NCBI GenBank assembly: GCA_022316685.1 | Contig: JAKJHU010000230.1 | Location: 341,693 to 405,692 of the forward strand | DNA length: 64,000 nucleotides | Reading direction: 5' to 3' | Source of the DNA: Progne subis subis | Lineage: Eukaryota; Chordata; Aves; Passeriformes; Hirundinidae | Shown here: positions 12,204 to 23,530 of the stretch, in pieces | Layout of the letters: each line of letters opens with the position of its first letter | Numbering within the stretch: the first letter of the stretch is position 1 | Translations under genes and position numbers: made by a program | The notes under the pieces: generated by a model | What the model was told of the DNA's origin: nothing | The model's database searches: none | Seen by the model: the letters and a program-made list of their open reading frames with translations, nothing else

Positions 12204-13322
12204 GTACCTCCCAAGGCATAAACAGGAGATGGGAGCACATCCCAAATCCATGAGGGAGCCACCATGCAGCTCCTCAGTGCCCCTTCCTCTGCCACCAAGT
12301 CTTTATTTTCCCCTTCCCTCCTCTTCCAGTGCTTCAGTCCCGCTTGCCAAAAATGAGTTTTGTTTCCTGACACGTTTGGGAGCTGTCAGGTGGGATTGGG
12401 AATCCGGGAAGAGCACGATAGGGAAAGCTTCGCCTCCATACCTTCCACCTCTCCATGCTGGGATGGGGACAGATGCTGGGAAGGGCATTTCCTGGCATCC
12501 TTCCAGCTGTGACTGCTGCCAGAACCCACCCTCCCGTGCCTCTGGAGCTCCCACAAAACCCCTGGTGTGGTTATCCAAAGGCACTGGCCTTAAAGTGAGA
12601 TGTCTTGCGGAGTTTTGCCTCTGCCACTTGCTTGAATGGGATGTTTTCTCCCCTAGGATCAACGTGGATGTGTATGGAGAGCTTTCCAAATGAAAAATAA
12701 CCCTGTGAATCTGTACCCCAGACAGGAGCAAACTCACCTCAAAACCTGCGGAGTAACGTTGATTCTCCAGCTGATTTGAAATGGATGTTGTTTTTCGACA
12801 GCGCTGTGACCTCACTTTGATTTTTCTAGCAGCCAGCTGGTGTCTCGAGTGCATTTCTGTGGTGCCAGGATCTCCCAGGATTTAGAGGGTGCAGTGCAGA
12901 AAATGCTGAGCCAGTGCTCCATAGCCATTGGTATTTGTTGGATCATTTTAATTTTATTTTCCTAAGATTGCTTGAAAGATCTGTTCAGTGGCTTGAGAAG
13001 GAGACTTGTGAGACACTGGAGTAAAGAAAAAGAAAATGTATTTTTGTTGTTTGCTGTGTTCCGGGGAATTTGGGTCACTCAATCCTCCCGAATTGCTGCG
13101 TCTCTGAAGGTACCTGTAACCGCTGAAGTTGACTTGTCAAAGGCTTTTACCACTCAGCCCTGCAAATATTGAATGATGTCTGTTATGGATTGCAGGGAAT
13201 ATAAAGGGGGAAAAATCTGTGGTGTTCAGTGATTTGTTTTACTACACTTCAAATTTTTTCTCATTACTTCGTGAAATTCCTCTCTAATTCAATCTTTGTC
13301 TTTTGTCTTTGCTGCCTTGCAG

Positions 13323-13620
13323 GGTTGGTACAGTAGGCCTCACTAAACTTAGCTGCAACTAAGAATTTCTCCTACATCAACTGAGTTAAGGCTGATGCTC
13401 TTGTGGAATGTGGATTAAAAGTGCGTGCTAAGTTCCCAAATTTGAGAAGCGGAGAAAAGTAAATGTACCACTGCCACCAGCATCAGGACAGCAAACCAAG
13501 GGACAAAGAATTTGACCCGCTGTGTTGATTTTTGGTTAAAACTGGTTCACGTGGTGCTTAAGAGACGTTGGCTGGGGGGCGAGAAGTGGACGTCAGCGAA
13601 GGCTTTTTTTGGTTACAAAA
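13323..13620 (+). other. SLC5A3: SLC5A3 5'UTR in the coding exon, with 3' splice acceptor
   Basis: A strong pyrimidine tract and TTGCAG|GG acceptor end at 13322, about 300 bp before the start codon. This is the expected place for the single coding exon of SLC5A3. The segment contains three short upstream ORFs at 13395-13418, 13408-13431 and 13463-13528, all terminating before the main start. The first two overlap in different frames. The main ATG has A at -3. Confidence 0.7.
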
Positions 13621-15768
13621 ATGAGGGCTGCTTTGGAGCCAGCAGACATTGCCATTGTGGCCCTGTACTTCGTGCTTGTAATGTGCATAGGTTTCTTTGC
13701 CATGTGGAGAAACAATCGGAGCACCGTGAGTGGCTACTTTTTGGCAGGGCGTTCTATGACCTGGGTAGCTATCGGGGCCTCGTTGTTTGTGAGCAATATT
13801 GGAAGTGAACATTTCATTGGGCTCGCAGGATCTGGAGCGGCGAGCGGATTCGCCGTAGGCGCGTGGGAGTTCAACGCCTTAATGCTTTTGCAGCTTTTGG
13901 GATGGGTCTTCGTGCCAGTCTACATCCGGTCGGGAGTGTACACCATGCCCGAATACTTGTCCAAGCGGTTCGGAGGGCATAGGATTCAAATCTATTTTGC
14001 AGCGTTGTCTCTAATCCTTTATATCTTCACCAAACTCTCGGTTGACTTGTATTCAGGGGCGCTTTTTATCCAAGAGTCCCTAGGGTGGAACCTCTACCTG
14101 TCGGTGATCCTGCTGATCGGAATGACGGCGCTGCTGACCGTGACCGGAGGGCTGGTGGCCGTCATCTACACGGACACCCTCCAAGCGCTGCTTATGATCA
14201 TCGGGGCCCTCACGCTCATGATCATAAGCCTCATGGAGGTCGGTGGGTTTGAAGAAGCGAAAAGGAGGTACATGTTGGCGACGCCCAACGTCACCTCCAT
14301 CCTCCTAACCTACAACATCTCCAACACCAACTCCTGCAACGTCAGTCCAAAGCCCGACTCTCTCAAAATGCTGCGCGAGCCGACGGACGAAGACATTCCC
14401 TGGACCGGATTTCTGCTGGGACAAACCCCGGCCTCAGTGTGGTACTGGTGCGCTGACCAAGTCATAGTGCAGAGAGTTCTGGCCGCCAAAAACATCGCTC
14501 ACGCCAAAGGCTCCACCCTCATGGCCGGCTTCTTGAAGCTGCTGCCCATGTTCATCATCGTGGTGCCGGGGATGATCTCCCGCATCCTGTTCGTGGATGA
14601 CATCGCCTGCATCAACCCCGAGCACTGCTTCCAGGTGTGCGGGAGCAGGGCCGGCTGCTCCAACATCGCCTACCCGCGCCTGGTGATGAACCTGGTGCCC
14701 GTGGGGCTGCGCGGGCTCATGATGGCCGTGATGATCGCCGCCCTGATGAGCGACCTGGACTCCATCTTCAACAGCGCCAGCACCATCTTCACGCTCGACG
14801 TCTACAAACTCATCCGCAAGAGCGCGACCTCCCGGGAGCTGATGATCGTGGGCAGGGTCTTTGTGGCCTTCATGGTGGTGATCAGCATCGCCTGGGTGCC
14901 CATCATCGTGGAGATGCAGGGCGGGCAGATGTACCTGTACATCCAGGAGGTGGCGGATTACCTCACCCCGCCGGTGGCCGCCCTGTTCCTCATGGCCATC
15001 TTCTGGAAGCGTTGCAACGAGCAGGGGGCTTTCTACGGCGGCATGGCCGGGTTCATCCTGGGCGCCGTCCGGCTGATCCTGGCCTTCTTCTACCGCGCTC
15101 CCGAGTGCAACCAGCCGGACACCAGGCCCGGCTTCATCAAGAACGTCCATTACATGTACGTGGCCACGGCCCTGTTCTGGGTCACCGGGTTCGTGACGGT
15201 GGTGGTGAGCCTGCTCACGCCGCCGCCCACCAAGGAGCAGGTCCGGACCACCACGTTCTGGGCCCTGAGGAAGCGCGGCGCGCCGGAGAGCGCCGGCAAG
15301 GGGGAGCTGTACCAGGCGCAGGAGAAGAGCGTCCTCAAGTGCAACGAGAACGCCAACCACATCATTCCCAACGGGAAGTCGGAGGAGAACATTAAAAACG
15401 TCAAGCCGGAGGACATCAACCTCCTGGTGACGTGCAGGGATGACAGCAACCCGGTGATCTCGGTGAGCCACTCGGAGGTGGAGACGCCCGTGGATTGTTA
15501 TTCCAACGGACAGGTGGCCCTGATGGGGGAGAAAAAGCACGAGGAGGAGGAGGGGACTGACAACAAGGCGAGACAGTTGAAATTCATAGATTGGTTCTGT
15601 GGCTTTAAAAGTAAAAACGTAAACAAGAGAGTGGTGCGGGAGGCCGAGGAAGAGACTGTCTGTTTACAAATGCTGGAAGAGACTCCAAAAGTTAAACTAT
15701 TACTAAATACTGGACTGGTCTGTGTCTGTTCGCTTGGAATCTTCATGTTTGTCTATTTCTCTTTGTGA
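13621..15768 (+). CDS. SLC5A3: SLC5A3, sodium/myo-inositol cotransporter (SMIT1), complete
   Basis: The protein has 715 residues; the mammalian protein has 718. It is a Na+-coupled uptake transporter for myo-inositol, an osmolyte and phosphoinositide precursor, in the plasma membrane. It belongs to the SSS/SLC5 family with a LeuT-type fold and 14 helices. Visible features: N-terminal helix with RAALEPADIAIVALYFVL; family-conserved SNIGSEHFIGLAGSGAASGF; the signature stretch G176-G177-L178 to Y183-T184-D185; D380-S381 to T388, the helix motif linked to the Na2 site in relatives; sequons N223, N232 and N240 in one extracellular loop; a long cytoplasmic loop after the PPPTKEQ motif; and a C-terminal helix ending LGIFMFVYFSL. 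The ATG at 13621 matches the family N-terminus and has A at -3; an upstream in-frame TTG at 13609 is not needed. The frame is intact in one exon. Third-position GC rises sharply after about 14.1 kb. Confidence 0.98.
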   Translation: MRAALEPADIAIVALYFVLVMCIGFFAMWRNNRSTVSGYFLAGRSMTWVAIGASLFVSNIGSEHFIGLAGSGAASGFAVGAWEFNALMLLQLLGWVFVPVYIRSGVYTMPEYLSKRFGGHRIQIYFAALSLILYIFTKLSVDLYSGALFIQESLGWNLYLSVILLIGMTALLTVTGGLVAVIYTDTLQALLMIIGALTLMIISLMEVGGFEEAKRRYMLATPNVTSILLTYNISNTNSCNVSPKPDSLKMLREPTDEDIPWTGFLLGQTPASVWYWCADQVIVQRVLAAKNIAHAKGSTLMAGFLKLLPMFIIVVPGMISRILFVDDIACINPEHCFQVCGSRAGCSNIAYPRLVMNLVPVGLRGLMMAVMIAALMSDLDSIFNSASTIFTLDVYKLIRKSATSRELMIVGRVFVAFMVVISIAWVPIIVEMQGGQMYLYIQEVADYLTPPVAALFLMAIFWKRCNEQGAFYGGMAGFILGAVRLILAFFYRAPECNQPDTRPGFIKNVHYMYVATALFWVTGFVTVVVSLLTPPPTKEQVRTTTFWALRKRGAPESAGKGELYQAQEKSVLKCNENANHIIPNGKSEENIKNVKPEDINLLVTCRDDSNPVISVSHSEVETPVDCYSNGQVALMGEKKHEEEEGTDNKARQLKFIDWFCGFKSKNVNKRVVREAEEETVCLQMLEETPKVKLLLNTGLVCVCSLGIFMFVYFSL

Positions 15769-16654
15769 GTGAATAGTGAACTTTTAAGGGTATGGCTTAA
15801 ACATACAGAAGTTGATACAGGTCTCTGGAGATTTTTTGGTTTTTCTTTTCTTTTCTTTTCAAACAACATAACCACAACCCAGGCATTGTTTACGCTATAA
15901 TTGTAAGATCAACTCAGCTTTAGCCTATTTCGAGACCATCTGAGATGTGTTGTCCTCCCTCTGCTGAAAGCAGAACCTGTCCTGTGATGGCTTTTTCTTT
16001 TTTCCCTTTTGTGTTGGTTTTGGTTGTTCTTTTGGTTTTTGTTTTTTTTTTCCATTTGCAGCACTAACCTTTTGTTTTTCTGTGTATAAATATACCAAAG
16101 GCAGGCAGGTGGCTGTGTTTGAAGTCAGGCAGTTACAGCTCAGTCAGCATTAAAGTGAAGATAACAGGTAATCAGTTACCAGCGTGTAAAAGCTGAGTGA
16201 TTAAAGCTGTGTCAAAAGATTTTTAAATGCAGAGCTGTGATGCACATTTATAAAATAACTGTATTACCTTGGCCAAATTAGCACTTTTTAATTGCACTCA
16301 CTGCTTTTTTTTTTTTTTTTTTTTTTTTTCTTTTTTTTTTCTTTTTCTTTTTTTTTTTTTTTTCCTTCCATTTTTCTTCTGGCAACAACAGGAAGCAGTT
16401 TGTCTCATTTTACAGCACTTAAAACATGATGGCTCTTAGCAGCTTTCTGCCTTTTTTTTTTGTTATTCTTTGTAAGAACATTTTTTTCTTTTGATTTTTA
16501 TCCGCTGTAAATTCCATTACTGAAAAGTTTCTTTATTAAAAAAAAAAAAAGAGTAAAAAACTAAAACAAAAATAAGCCTGGAGATGACAAACTGTCATTG
16601 GAGGAGGAGGAAAAAGAAATATTCTTTCTGTGGGCTTTGTAGTATATTGAAATT

Positions 16655-16830
16655 GAAGAATCCCAGAATTTTTAGGGTGGGTTTGGGATGTCCCTGAGCA
16701 GCTGTTCCAGGGCTCTGCCACTTCCATGGAAAGAAATTTTATCTCAGGTTTAGGTGGAATTCCTTGAGTTTCAATAAATGGCCAAAAAGATTTGTTCAGC
16801 CTCTCCAGCCTCTGAACCTTTAGGACACTG
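16655..16830 (-). mobile_element. CR1 LINE fragment in the SLC5A3 3'UTR
   Basis: Antisense copy: 'gaatcccagaatttttaggg', 'gagcagctgttccagggctc', 'ccatggaaagaaatttt'. It lies inside the inferred transcript. The copy is rather diverged. Confidence 0.6.
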
Positions 16831-17127
16831 TTAGGATTAGCTTCTTTTTAGGGAAATATTCTGTTAGTAGGTTCTACCACATGGGAAGAAGAGAAACGTG
16901 AGGCTTTGCACGTCTCGAAAAACTGGTTTTCACCCTGCAGAAGGGTTTTCCTCTGCTGCGTCTGGGAGGAATCCCCGCGGCCCCGATGCTGCGGGCGGAG
17001 AAAACTGGGAAGGGAGGAAGGGGAAATGGGGGAGAGAGGTGAAAGTGCTCCTTGTTTTCCAGAGTCCTTTTGCCCCACGTCCTCTCCCGTTTCCCCTTTC
17101 ACCCTGTCAGATTTTTCAGGTTTTTTG

Positions 17128-17345
17128 AGGAATCCCTGAGCTTGGAAATGCCCTCCCTGGTCGTTGAGTTCCAGCTGTGCCCAATCTCCAGCTGGTGCCA
17201 CGTTCCTTGGACACCTACCAGGGCTGGGCACTCCACCGTGTCCCTGGGCACCTCCTTCCCATGAGTGACCTTTGTGTGAAGAAATTCCGTCCCTCCCTCC
17301 CTCCTCAGAATGATCCTGAGGGATTCAGTCTCAGGAGACGGGGAG
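17128..17345 (-). mobile_element. CR1 LINE fragment in the SLC5A3 3'UTR
   Basis: Antisense internal-segment copy, similar to the one at 7411: 'ttgagttccagctgtgccca', then 'ggctgggcactccaccgtgt', then 'gtgtgaagaaattcc'. Confidence 0.6.
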
Positions 17346-18474
17346 CGCGTGCAGCCACAATCTGTGCCGGCAATTGAGGTCTGTCCCGTCCTCAGGATTT
17401 TTCCAAAAACCTGAATTCCTCCCAGGCAGTCAGAGCTATTTGTAGGTCTCCGGATCCGGAGGATCTTTCCTCCTGGAGGATGGATGCCCAGGCAGGGATG
17501 AGCGGTTCTGAGGCGCGTGGAGGATGTGTGTGCAGCGGGTTGGTGCTCTCATCCTTCCCCAGGCCAAGCTGAGTCCTGCTTCTGGGGGCAGAGCCCAGCA
17601 GTATCAAACTCCTTCCCTCTCCGGGGCAGAGTGGTCATATCCAGGCTTTCCGTGGAAATAATTCCTCCAGGTGTCTTTGCTCCTGAGCTCATTTCAGGAG
17701 AGCACGAACTGGCTGGGCCAAACTTGGGCTGAGGGACCATTGTGAGCGTTTACCAAAACCAGTTCCGGGGTCCAGCAACGTTTCCTTGGCACACAAACAA
17801 GAACCGGTTCCTGTGGGGGGAAGAACCATTTTGCAGAGATGGAATTGGGGTCAATCCTGCCTTTGACTGCTGGAGAAAATTTGCTTTTCCAGCGGGTGCC
17901 ATCCACGTGGCTTTTAGTAGATAGTTTACAACACTTTTCAGCTAAAAAGATTCACTTCTATTTTGGGGGTGGTTTTGTTTGTTTTGGTGGTGTTTTAATA
18001 TCAGCTGAATCTCATTCATTCCAAAACACTGACCAGAGGCAGAGCTGCCCCACTTTTCTCCACTTGGTTTAGCTGCTGCTGCTGGGAAGTAGAACTGCTC
18101 CAAAGTGGAAATCTTGGAGTGTTGTTGCAATATTTGTAGAGAGGAATCACCGTACCTGGTGTTGACGTTGCTACCAACGGGACAAGAAACATTTTCTCAC
18201 CATCTGTGCGGCCACAGCTTGGTTTGGGAGAACCAAGGGTGAAATTTATTAAGGGTGAAATATATTTAAGGGTGAAATCCTGGTGGTGGCGAAACTAATG
18301 GCATCTCAAGTTGCTTCATTAGTGGGCTGAGCTGTGAAGGATGGCTTGATGTAAAACATAGGGAATTCTTCCCATACAGGATAAAATCATTTAGGGCAAC
18401 GTTTGATCGTAGCGGGACAAAAAAATATCAACTTGTAGAAGCTAAAAGATAAATCTCAGTCCAACAATACCCTC

Positions 18475-19020
18475 TTGAGAAGGCTGGGACGTGGCTCACA
18501 CGCCCTGTTTGGCCCAGGGAAGGAGACTCGTGTCCCTCCACAACTCGGCACGACGTCGGAGCAGCGGCTGGCACTGGGATTTTCCAGGCTGCTCCTCCTC
18601 GCCCCCAACGTCCAGCGCTTTTTCCACCGCCTGGGAAGCCAGGTTAGCTCAGGGACCCCTTGGCTCGGCTCCCTCGCCCCCTGTGCTGTTCCCCAGGGTG
18701 CCTTACGCGGGCGGGCAGCCGAAGGCACGGCCGGAGGAGGCGCTTCCGGCGCTCCCATCCATCGGCTGCTCCCTGCTCCTTCCACCTTGCTCCTCAAAGA
18801 GGACGCTTGGAAGAGTTAACAGGCAGAATTCCAGTGTCCTGCTCAGTCCAGATCCATGGGGAAATCGTGGAAGGGGAGTCAAGTCCTCCAGGAACGCACC
18901 GCACCGCGGAGCCCGAGGTGCTCCATCACGCCCTTCGTTCCTTCTCCCTTTCGCTACGCTAACGAGCTGCCGCGTTAATCACGCCGCCAGTTGGCGGGCG
19001 GCATCAACGTGAGTTATCCA
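18475..19020. promoter_or_regulatory. CpG-rich island inside the SLC5A3 3'UTR
   Basis: By eye there are more than 20 CpGs in about 240 bp (18541-18780), and again densely at 18895-19015. The flanks on both sides are AT-rich and CpG-poor. No coding exon is visible. A donor-like AAC|GTGAGT lies at about 19008-19015. It could be an internal promoter for a short MRPS6 form or a noncoding RNA, or a conserved 3'UTR element. Confidence 0.45.
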
Positions 19021-20334
19021 TCTGCCTCCCCGCCCCATCTTTGGACCTGGTGTTGGTGAAGCTTTTAAAAGCGAATTCTTTCTCCAGTGCTTTTGCTCTT
19101 GGGGTGTTTCCCCGAGGCATTTCGTGCGCTCCTCTCCAGCCTCGCTGTGTCACAGAGGGTCCTGGAAGTTGCTGACGTTCTTTGCTGCATAAAACCACTT
19201 AATCAAAGGCCTTTATTATTAAATAAAGATATTTCTGAGGCTCCAGGCAAGCTGCCTGCAGGAGAGAAGGACCCTGTTGCAGGAGAAGGGATTTTTTTTT
19301 TTAATAGCGTAAACAAGCCTTTGCTGAGGGGGGAAGTTGAAGAATTTGGGGTTAAACACCCTTTTTTTTTTTTTTGGTCCAGCAGAACCACAGAGCGTTT
19401 CCCACCATGGACAGTCGGTTCTGTGAATTTTGTTGCCTGGCTTCTTCCCCCTGCTTGGAGCTGGTTGTGCTTCTGTCTTGCAGCGATGGGTTTATTTATT
19501 ATTGCCTTGAGCTTAGGATGACAAGTCTTGGAAAACTGAGTTTGGAATGACAGCTTTTTTTTCTCTTCTTGTTATTCCCCTTAACTTTTTTTTTTTTTTT
19601 TTTTTTTTTCAGGTAAGATATTTGATTTTTTTTTTTGCTCCTGGAAATGGTAGAAGCCTTTTATTTAAAAAAGAATAAAAAAAATATAAAAAAGAAGAAG
19701 GCTTCTTGAGAGTTTAAGAGTACATTTTGGGAGACTGTTTTTATTTAAGTTTTTGGGTTTTTTTTAATGGCTGATTTGATGCTATTCTCTGCCAAAGTTT
19801 AAAGGGGTTTTTTTGTTGTTGTTTTAAATTTTTTTTAAACAAATTTTCCTGTTTAGCTTTTAGGGAAAGGAAACAGCGTGAGACTATAAGAAATAAAAAT
19901 GGCCTTCAGTATATTCCTTATATTGTGTATTTTTTATTTCTCCACTTGTGTGTTCCCTGATCCCAGAAGGGCCAGGATGAGACTTCTGATGAGAGTCATG
20001 AGCCCTGTAACCGAGGAGAGAAAAGGATTTATTTCCACGAGGTTACAGCGGAGGGGGCAGAGCCGCCAGTGAGCTCTGCCAGCACTTAAAAGATGCTTAC
20101 AACTTTAAAACAGCTTTATTTTTTTTATATATCTATTTTTTTAAATCCTGAGATAGAGGAGGTGTTGGGAATTGTTCCCTTTCAGAGAACAGGAGACATG
20201 GAAGAAGCCGGAGTCGCCAAGCTCCAGCTTTCTCAAGGAAATCTTTGGATTTAGCATGTACAGAGAAGCAAAATTAATCATCTGTTAATTTGGTATTCTG
20301 TATGTTCTGTGCCCTTAAATGTAATTGTTTTGAA

Positions 20335-20340
20335 AATAAA
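20335..20340 (+). terminator. SLC5A3: poly(A) signal AATAAA (proximal)
   Basis: AATAAA in an AT-rich stretch, followed by a T/G-rich region (about 20376-20415). A candidate for a shorter SLC5A3 transcript. Confidence 0.5.
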
Positions 20341-21782
20341 ACTAACCTTGTTACGTGATGTTAAAAGCAGACTTCTGTGCAATGTTTTAATTTTTATTTT
20401 TGGGGGTTTTTTTTAAAGAAAATATTTGTATATAATTAAATGGTTTAATGTGCTTTAATTGGCCTAAGGTAAAGAGTAGTCCTAGAATGTAAAACATATA
20501 TAATTAGAATTTCTGATTTCACTGTGAGATCTCTAAACTCCTGTGTTTTTTCGTTTGTTTTTTTCTTTCTTTTTTCTTTTTTTTTTCTTTTTTTTTTTTT
20601 TTTTTTTTTTTTGCAAAGTGGTTTTGTTTTGTTTACAAATCACTTTCTCTTTAAATTTCTTTCCTGGTGTTGGTTTCAAGGCTTTTGCTTCACTTCTGTT
20701 CCACTCTTGAACTCATGGTATAGTGACATCTGGTGACACTTGGCATTCTCAGTTCCACTGTGTAAAGTCAGACACTTTGAGCAAAACTGGCGGTGAAATG
20801 ACAATTGTGTGTCGAGGAATTCACGCTTTTAAAATGAGGTGGTTATAAAAAATAGTTGCTGTGCAAAATGTTAGTAGTCTTCTTCAAGAAGAAAGCAAAA
20901 TTTTCTAATCTCACTCGAGCAGTCTCTTCATTCATCATCTTCTTTTTTAAAGCACAGTGTCAAAGTGATGCTGCTTTACCTTGTATCTCTGAGGAAAAAA
21001 AAGAAAAATGTTTTTTTAGATATCTGTGAAGTATTTTTGGGTTTTGTTGCCGTTGTATTTTTCTGCAGATTTTATATAAAATACCAGTTAACAAACTGCC
21101 TTTTTTCTGTTGGTTTTTTGTTTTTTGTTTTTGTTTTTTTTTTTTTTAAAAACTCTTTAAAATACATTTCAGACCAAAACCAAATGATATCATATAGCAT
21201 TTGAAACCTGCCTTTTTCCTTGTCCCTTGGTTGTTTTTTTGGAAATAAGCCAAATGGGCATGTAGATAAGATCACTATAATGGATCCAGGTCTCTTTTGG
21301 TAAAGTGTTATTTAAAGGTCTGTTAAGATCTTATAAGACAATATACTGGAAAAAAAAAAACAAAAAAAAAAACCTTCACTGTAGTAGGAATATAGATTTA
21401 GAAGTGTTAATGAGGTTAATACAGCTTAATTATATTGTAAGTTGCTACTGTCCTTAATGACAAGCTTTTTGTCATAGAAACGATGTATGATAAATTAATT
21501 TTGGTCTAGTGTATAGAATTATCATATTGCTATCAATCTTTGAAGTAAATCTGATGCAAAATTTTCATAGTTAGCACTGCTGGCCCTGTGTATACTGTTC
21601 TTTGTATACTGTATGCATATTATTTTGCCTCCTGCATTAGTCTTCAAACTAAAACTCTTATTTAGAGAGTATTTGGAATACTTTCAGACTGTGTTTCTTG
21701 CAGTTTACATTCCTTTACCATGGCATTTTGTCCTGTCTCAAAGTATTGTATGGAAATGTTTCAAACTTCTGTACAAAGTTTC

Positions 21783-21788
21783 AATAAA
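21783..21788 (+). terminator. SLC5A3: poly(A) signal AATAAA (distal)
   Basis: AATAAA directly before an A-rich segment, at the point where AT-rich UTR-like sequence gives way to ordinary intron with CR1 copies. It is the best candidate for the end of the full-length SLC5A3 mRNA. Confidence 0.55.
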
Positions 21789-23530
21789 AATAGAAGAAAA
21801 GAAAAAAAAAAATCAAAACACCAAAAGAAAAAAACGAAAAAACCACCACCCCAAACCGACCAACCCACCCAGAACAGAGACTTGCGGAGCTGTTTTCGAG
21901 TATTTTACTTTCAGTAAGCCCAGTAAAGGTGATTCCCGCTTTTTGTCCTGGTTATTCCAAAGGCAAAGCCAAACTTGGGTTCCTTGAAACCGCGAGGAGA
22001 ACTTCAGGCTCCCAAATCCTGAGTTTAGCCACTGGTTTTGGGAGGTGGGGCTGGGGTGGGCTGGGGTGGGCTCAGGGCACAAAACAGGAGTGACCACCCC
22101 TCCCTTTAGCCGAGGAATCTGCTTGGATATCGTGCAAAATTCCCTTTTTGTTCGTTTGTTTGATCTTTAAATATCCTGTTCAGCTGCTGCTGAAGCAGTT
22201 CTTGAGTGGGACCAGCACCTTCTCTTTGATTCTGGAGTTAAAACATGGGCACATTCTGTGGGCAGAGCCCTGAATCTCCCATTTCCTTCTCTCCATCCCC
22301 CAGAAGGACGTGATGAACTTGGGAATGCTGAATTCCTTGTCCAGCGTTGGTGGTTCAGCAAGGGGAGGGGCAGGCCTGGTGTTAAATCAGGGATTCACGT
22401 TCCTTTGAGGATGGGACGCTGGCAAAAACTCCGGCAAGGCTGTTAAACCCGGAATTTCAGCGGCAGAGAAAATGAAGTAGCCCAGGTTTTTCATTTGTTC
22501 TCTTCTTTTGCTGCTGTGTTGTAAAAGAAAAATGGAAATTTTTGCTGTTGTTTGTTTCAAGGGGCGGAGAAGAAACATATTTGAGGCGAAACTTTGGATT
22601 TGGGATGAAACCCAAGCGTTTTCCTGCCGTACACACGTGCTTTGGATCTGTGATTTCCAGGAAGGGAGCGTTTTCATGAGTTTACTATTAATTAACCGGC
22701 TCGTAATTAGTTTATTAGGTGTTTGCTCAGTGAGCAGCTTTCCAGGTCGGTGATTCTCAAAGAGGTTCAGGCAACCTCTTTGTCACCAGCTGCTTCTGTT
22801 TGCCTTGGCCAAGCGTCACTCCCCAATTTCCTGGATTTCAGGTTCCTCCAGGTGCAGGGTGGGCTCTGGGCAGGATTTGTGTGGAAAATCCCACGGAGAT
22901 GGTGGCAGTGAGGCATTTTTCCTGAATTTCCCCCTCTAGGATGGGGCTGGCACAGTTTCCCTGTGGATGTTCTGGTGGTGGGAAAGGGAACGAGCCAGGA
23001 GGTTTCACCTCTGGATGTTCTCGTCACTTTAATCAGGTTGTACTCAGGGATTTGCTTTTTGGGTGTTTTGGGCTTCGTCTTTGAGGTGTTGGTGGAGAGA
23101 TAGAAGATAATTCAGTTTATGACGTTTACAACCCTTTGTCAGCAGTGACATTTAATATTTACCTGACTCCTGTTTGTGAGGTTTTGTGTATCCCAGGAGT
23201 TATCTTGCAGAATTTGAGCAAGGAATTGGCAAGATTCCCTCTTCACTCGATGAAAACATTGTCACTTCCAGCTTAAACCTTCTTCTGCTCCAGAGCCAAG
23301 GATGCTTGTGTTCTGCAAAAGGGAGAGGGTTTAAAAATTACAGTTGTGGTCTTCAGAACTTGCTGTGGAAGGTTTTTTAATCACTGTGTTCAGCTTTGTC
23401 TTTGTCCTGACTCCTTGTCCGTGAGCAGCAGTGAGGATGTGCAGGATGGGCGTTAGAGCTGCGTGTCCAGAGCTGGGTCTGATCCACGAAAATTCCTCTC
23501 TTAGAAGGGAGAGATAGCTTAGACCACTCT

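Larger units (their letters stand above)
701..13322 (+). other. first intron (MRPS6 intron 1 / SLC5A3 intron 1)
   Basis: No open frame here resembles a protein; all are short and have low-complexity or repeat-derived translations. The stretch holds T-runs (962-988, 1076-1092), an A-run (10194-10219), an (AAT)n tract (about 4034-4054) and the CR1 fragments listed separately. The part from about 10.6 to 11.9 kb is AT-rich, non-repetitive to the eye, and carries nothing I can name. The intron ends in the pyrimidine-rich acceptor before 13323. Confidence 0.75.
15769..21805 (+). other. SLC5A3: SLC5A3 3'UTR (long, AT-rich)
   Basis: About 6 kb separates the stop codon from the last plausible poly(A) signal. 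SLC5A3 mRNAs in mammals also have a very long 3'UTR. The stretch has long T-runs (16305-16363, 20588-20612), two CR1 fragments and an internal CpG-rich island. The part from about 19.6 to 21.8 kb is AT-rich, with ATTTA-type elements and no obvious repeats. No coding frame is credible. The 3' limit is inferred from the AATAAA at 21783; shorter isoforms ending near 20.36 kb are likely. Confidence 0.65.

Noticed and set aside
13609..13620. In-frame extension of SLC5A3 by four codons from TTG
   Set aside because: TTG is an unlikely vertebrate start. The ATG at 13621 matches the family N-terminus and has A at -3.
14637..15395. 252-codon plus-strand frame inside SLC5A3
   Set aside because: Arg/Gly/His-rich off-frame shadow of the same GC-rich stretch; no start context or family.
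14434..15540. 368-codon open frame on the minus strand opposite SLC5A3
   Set aside because: A shadow of the GC-rich codon use on the coding strand; the translation is His/Asp/Gly/Val-rich and resembles no family.
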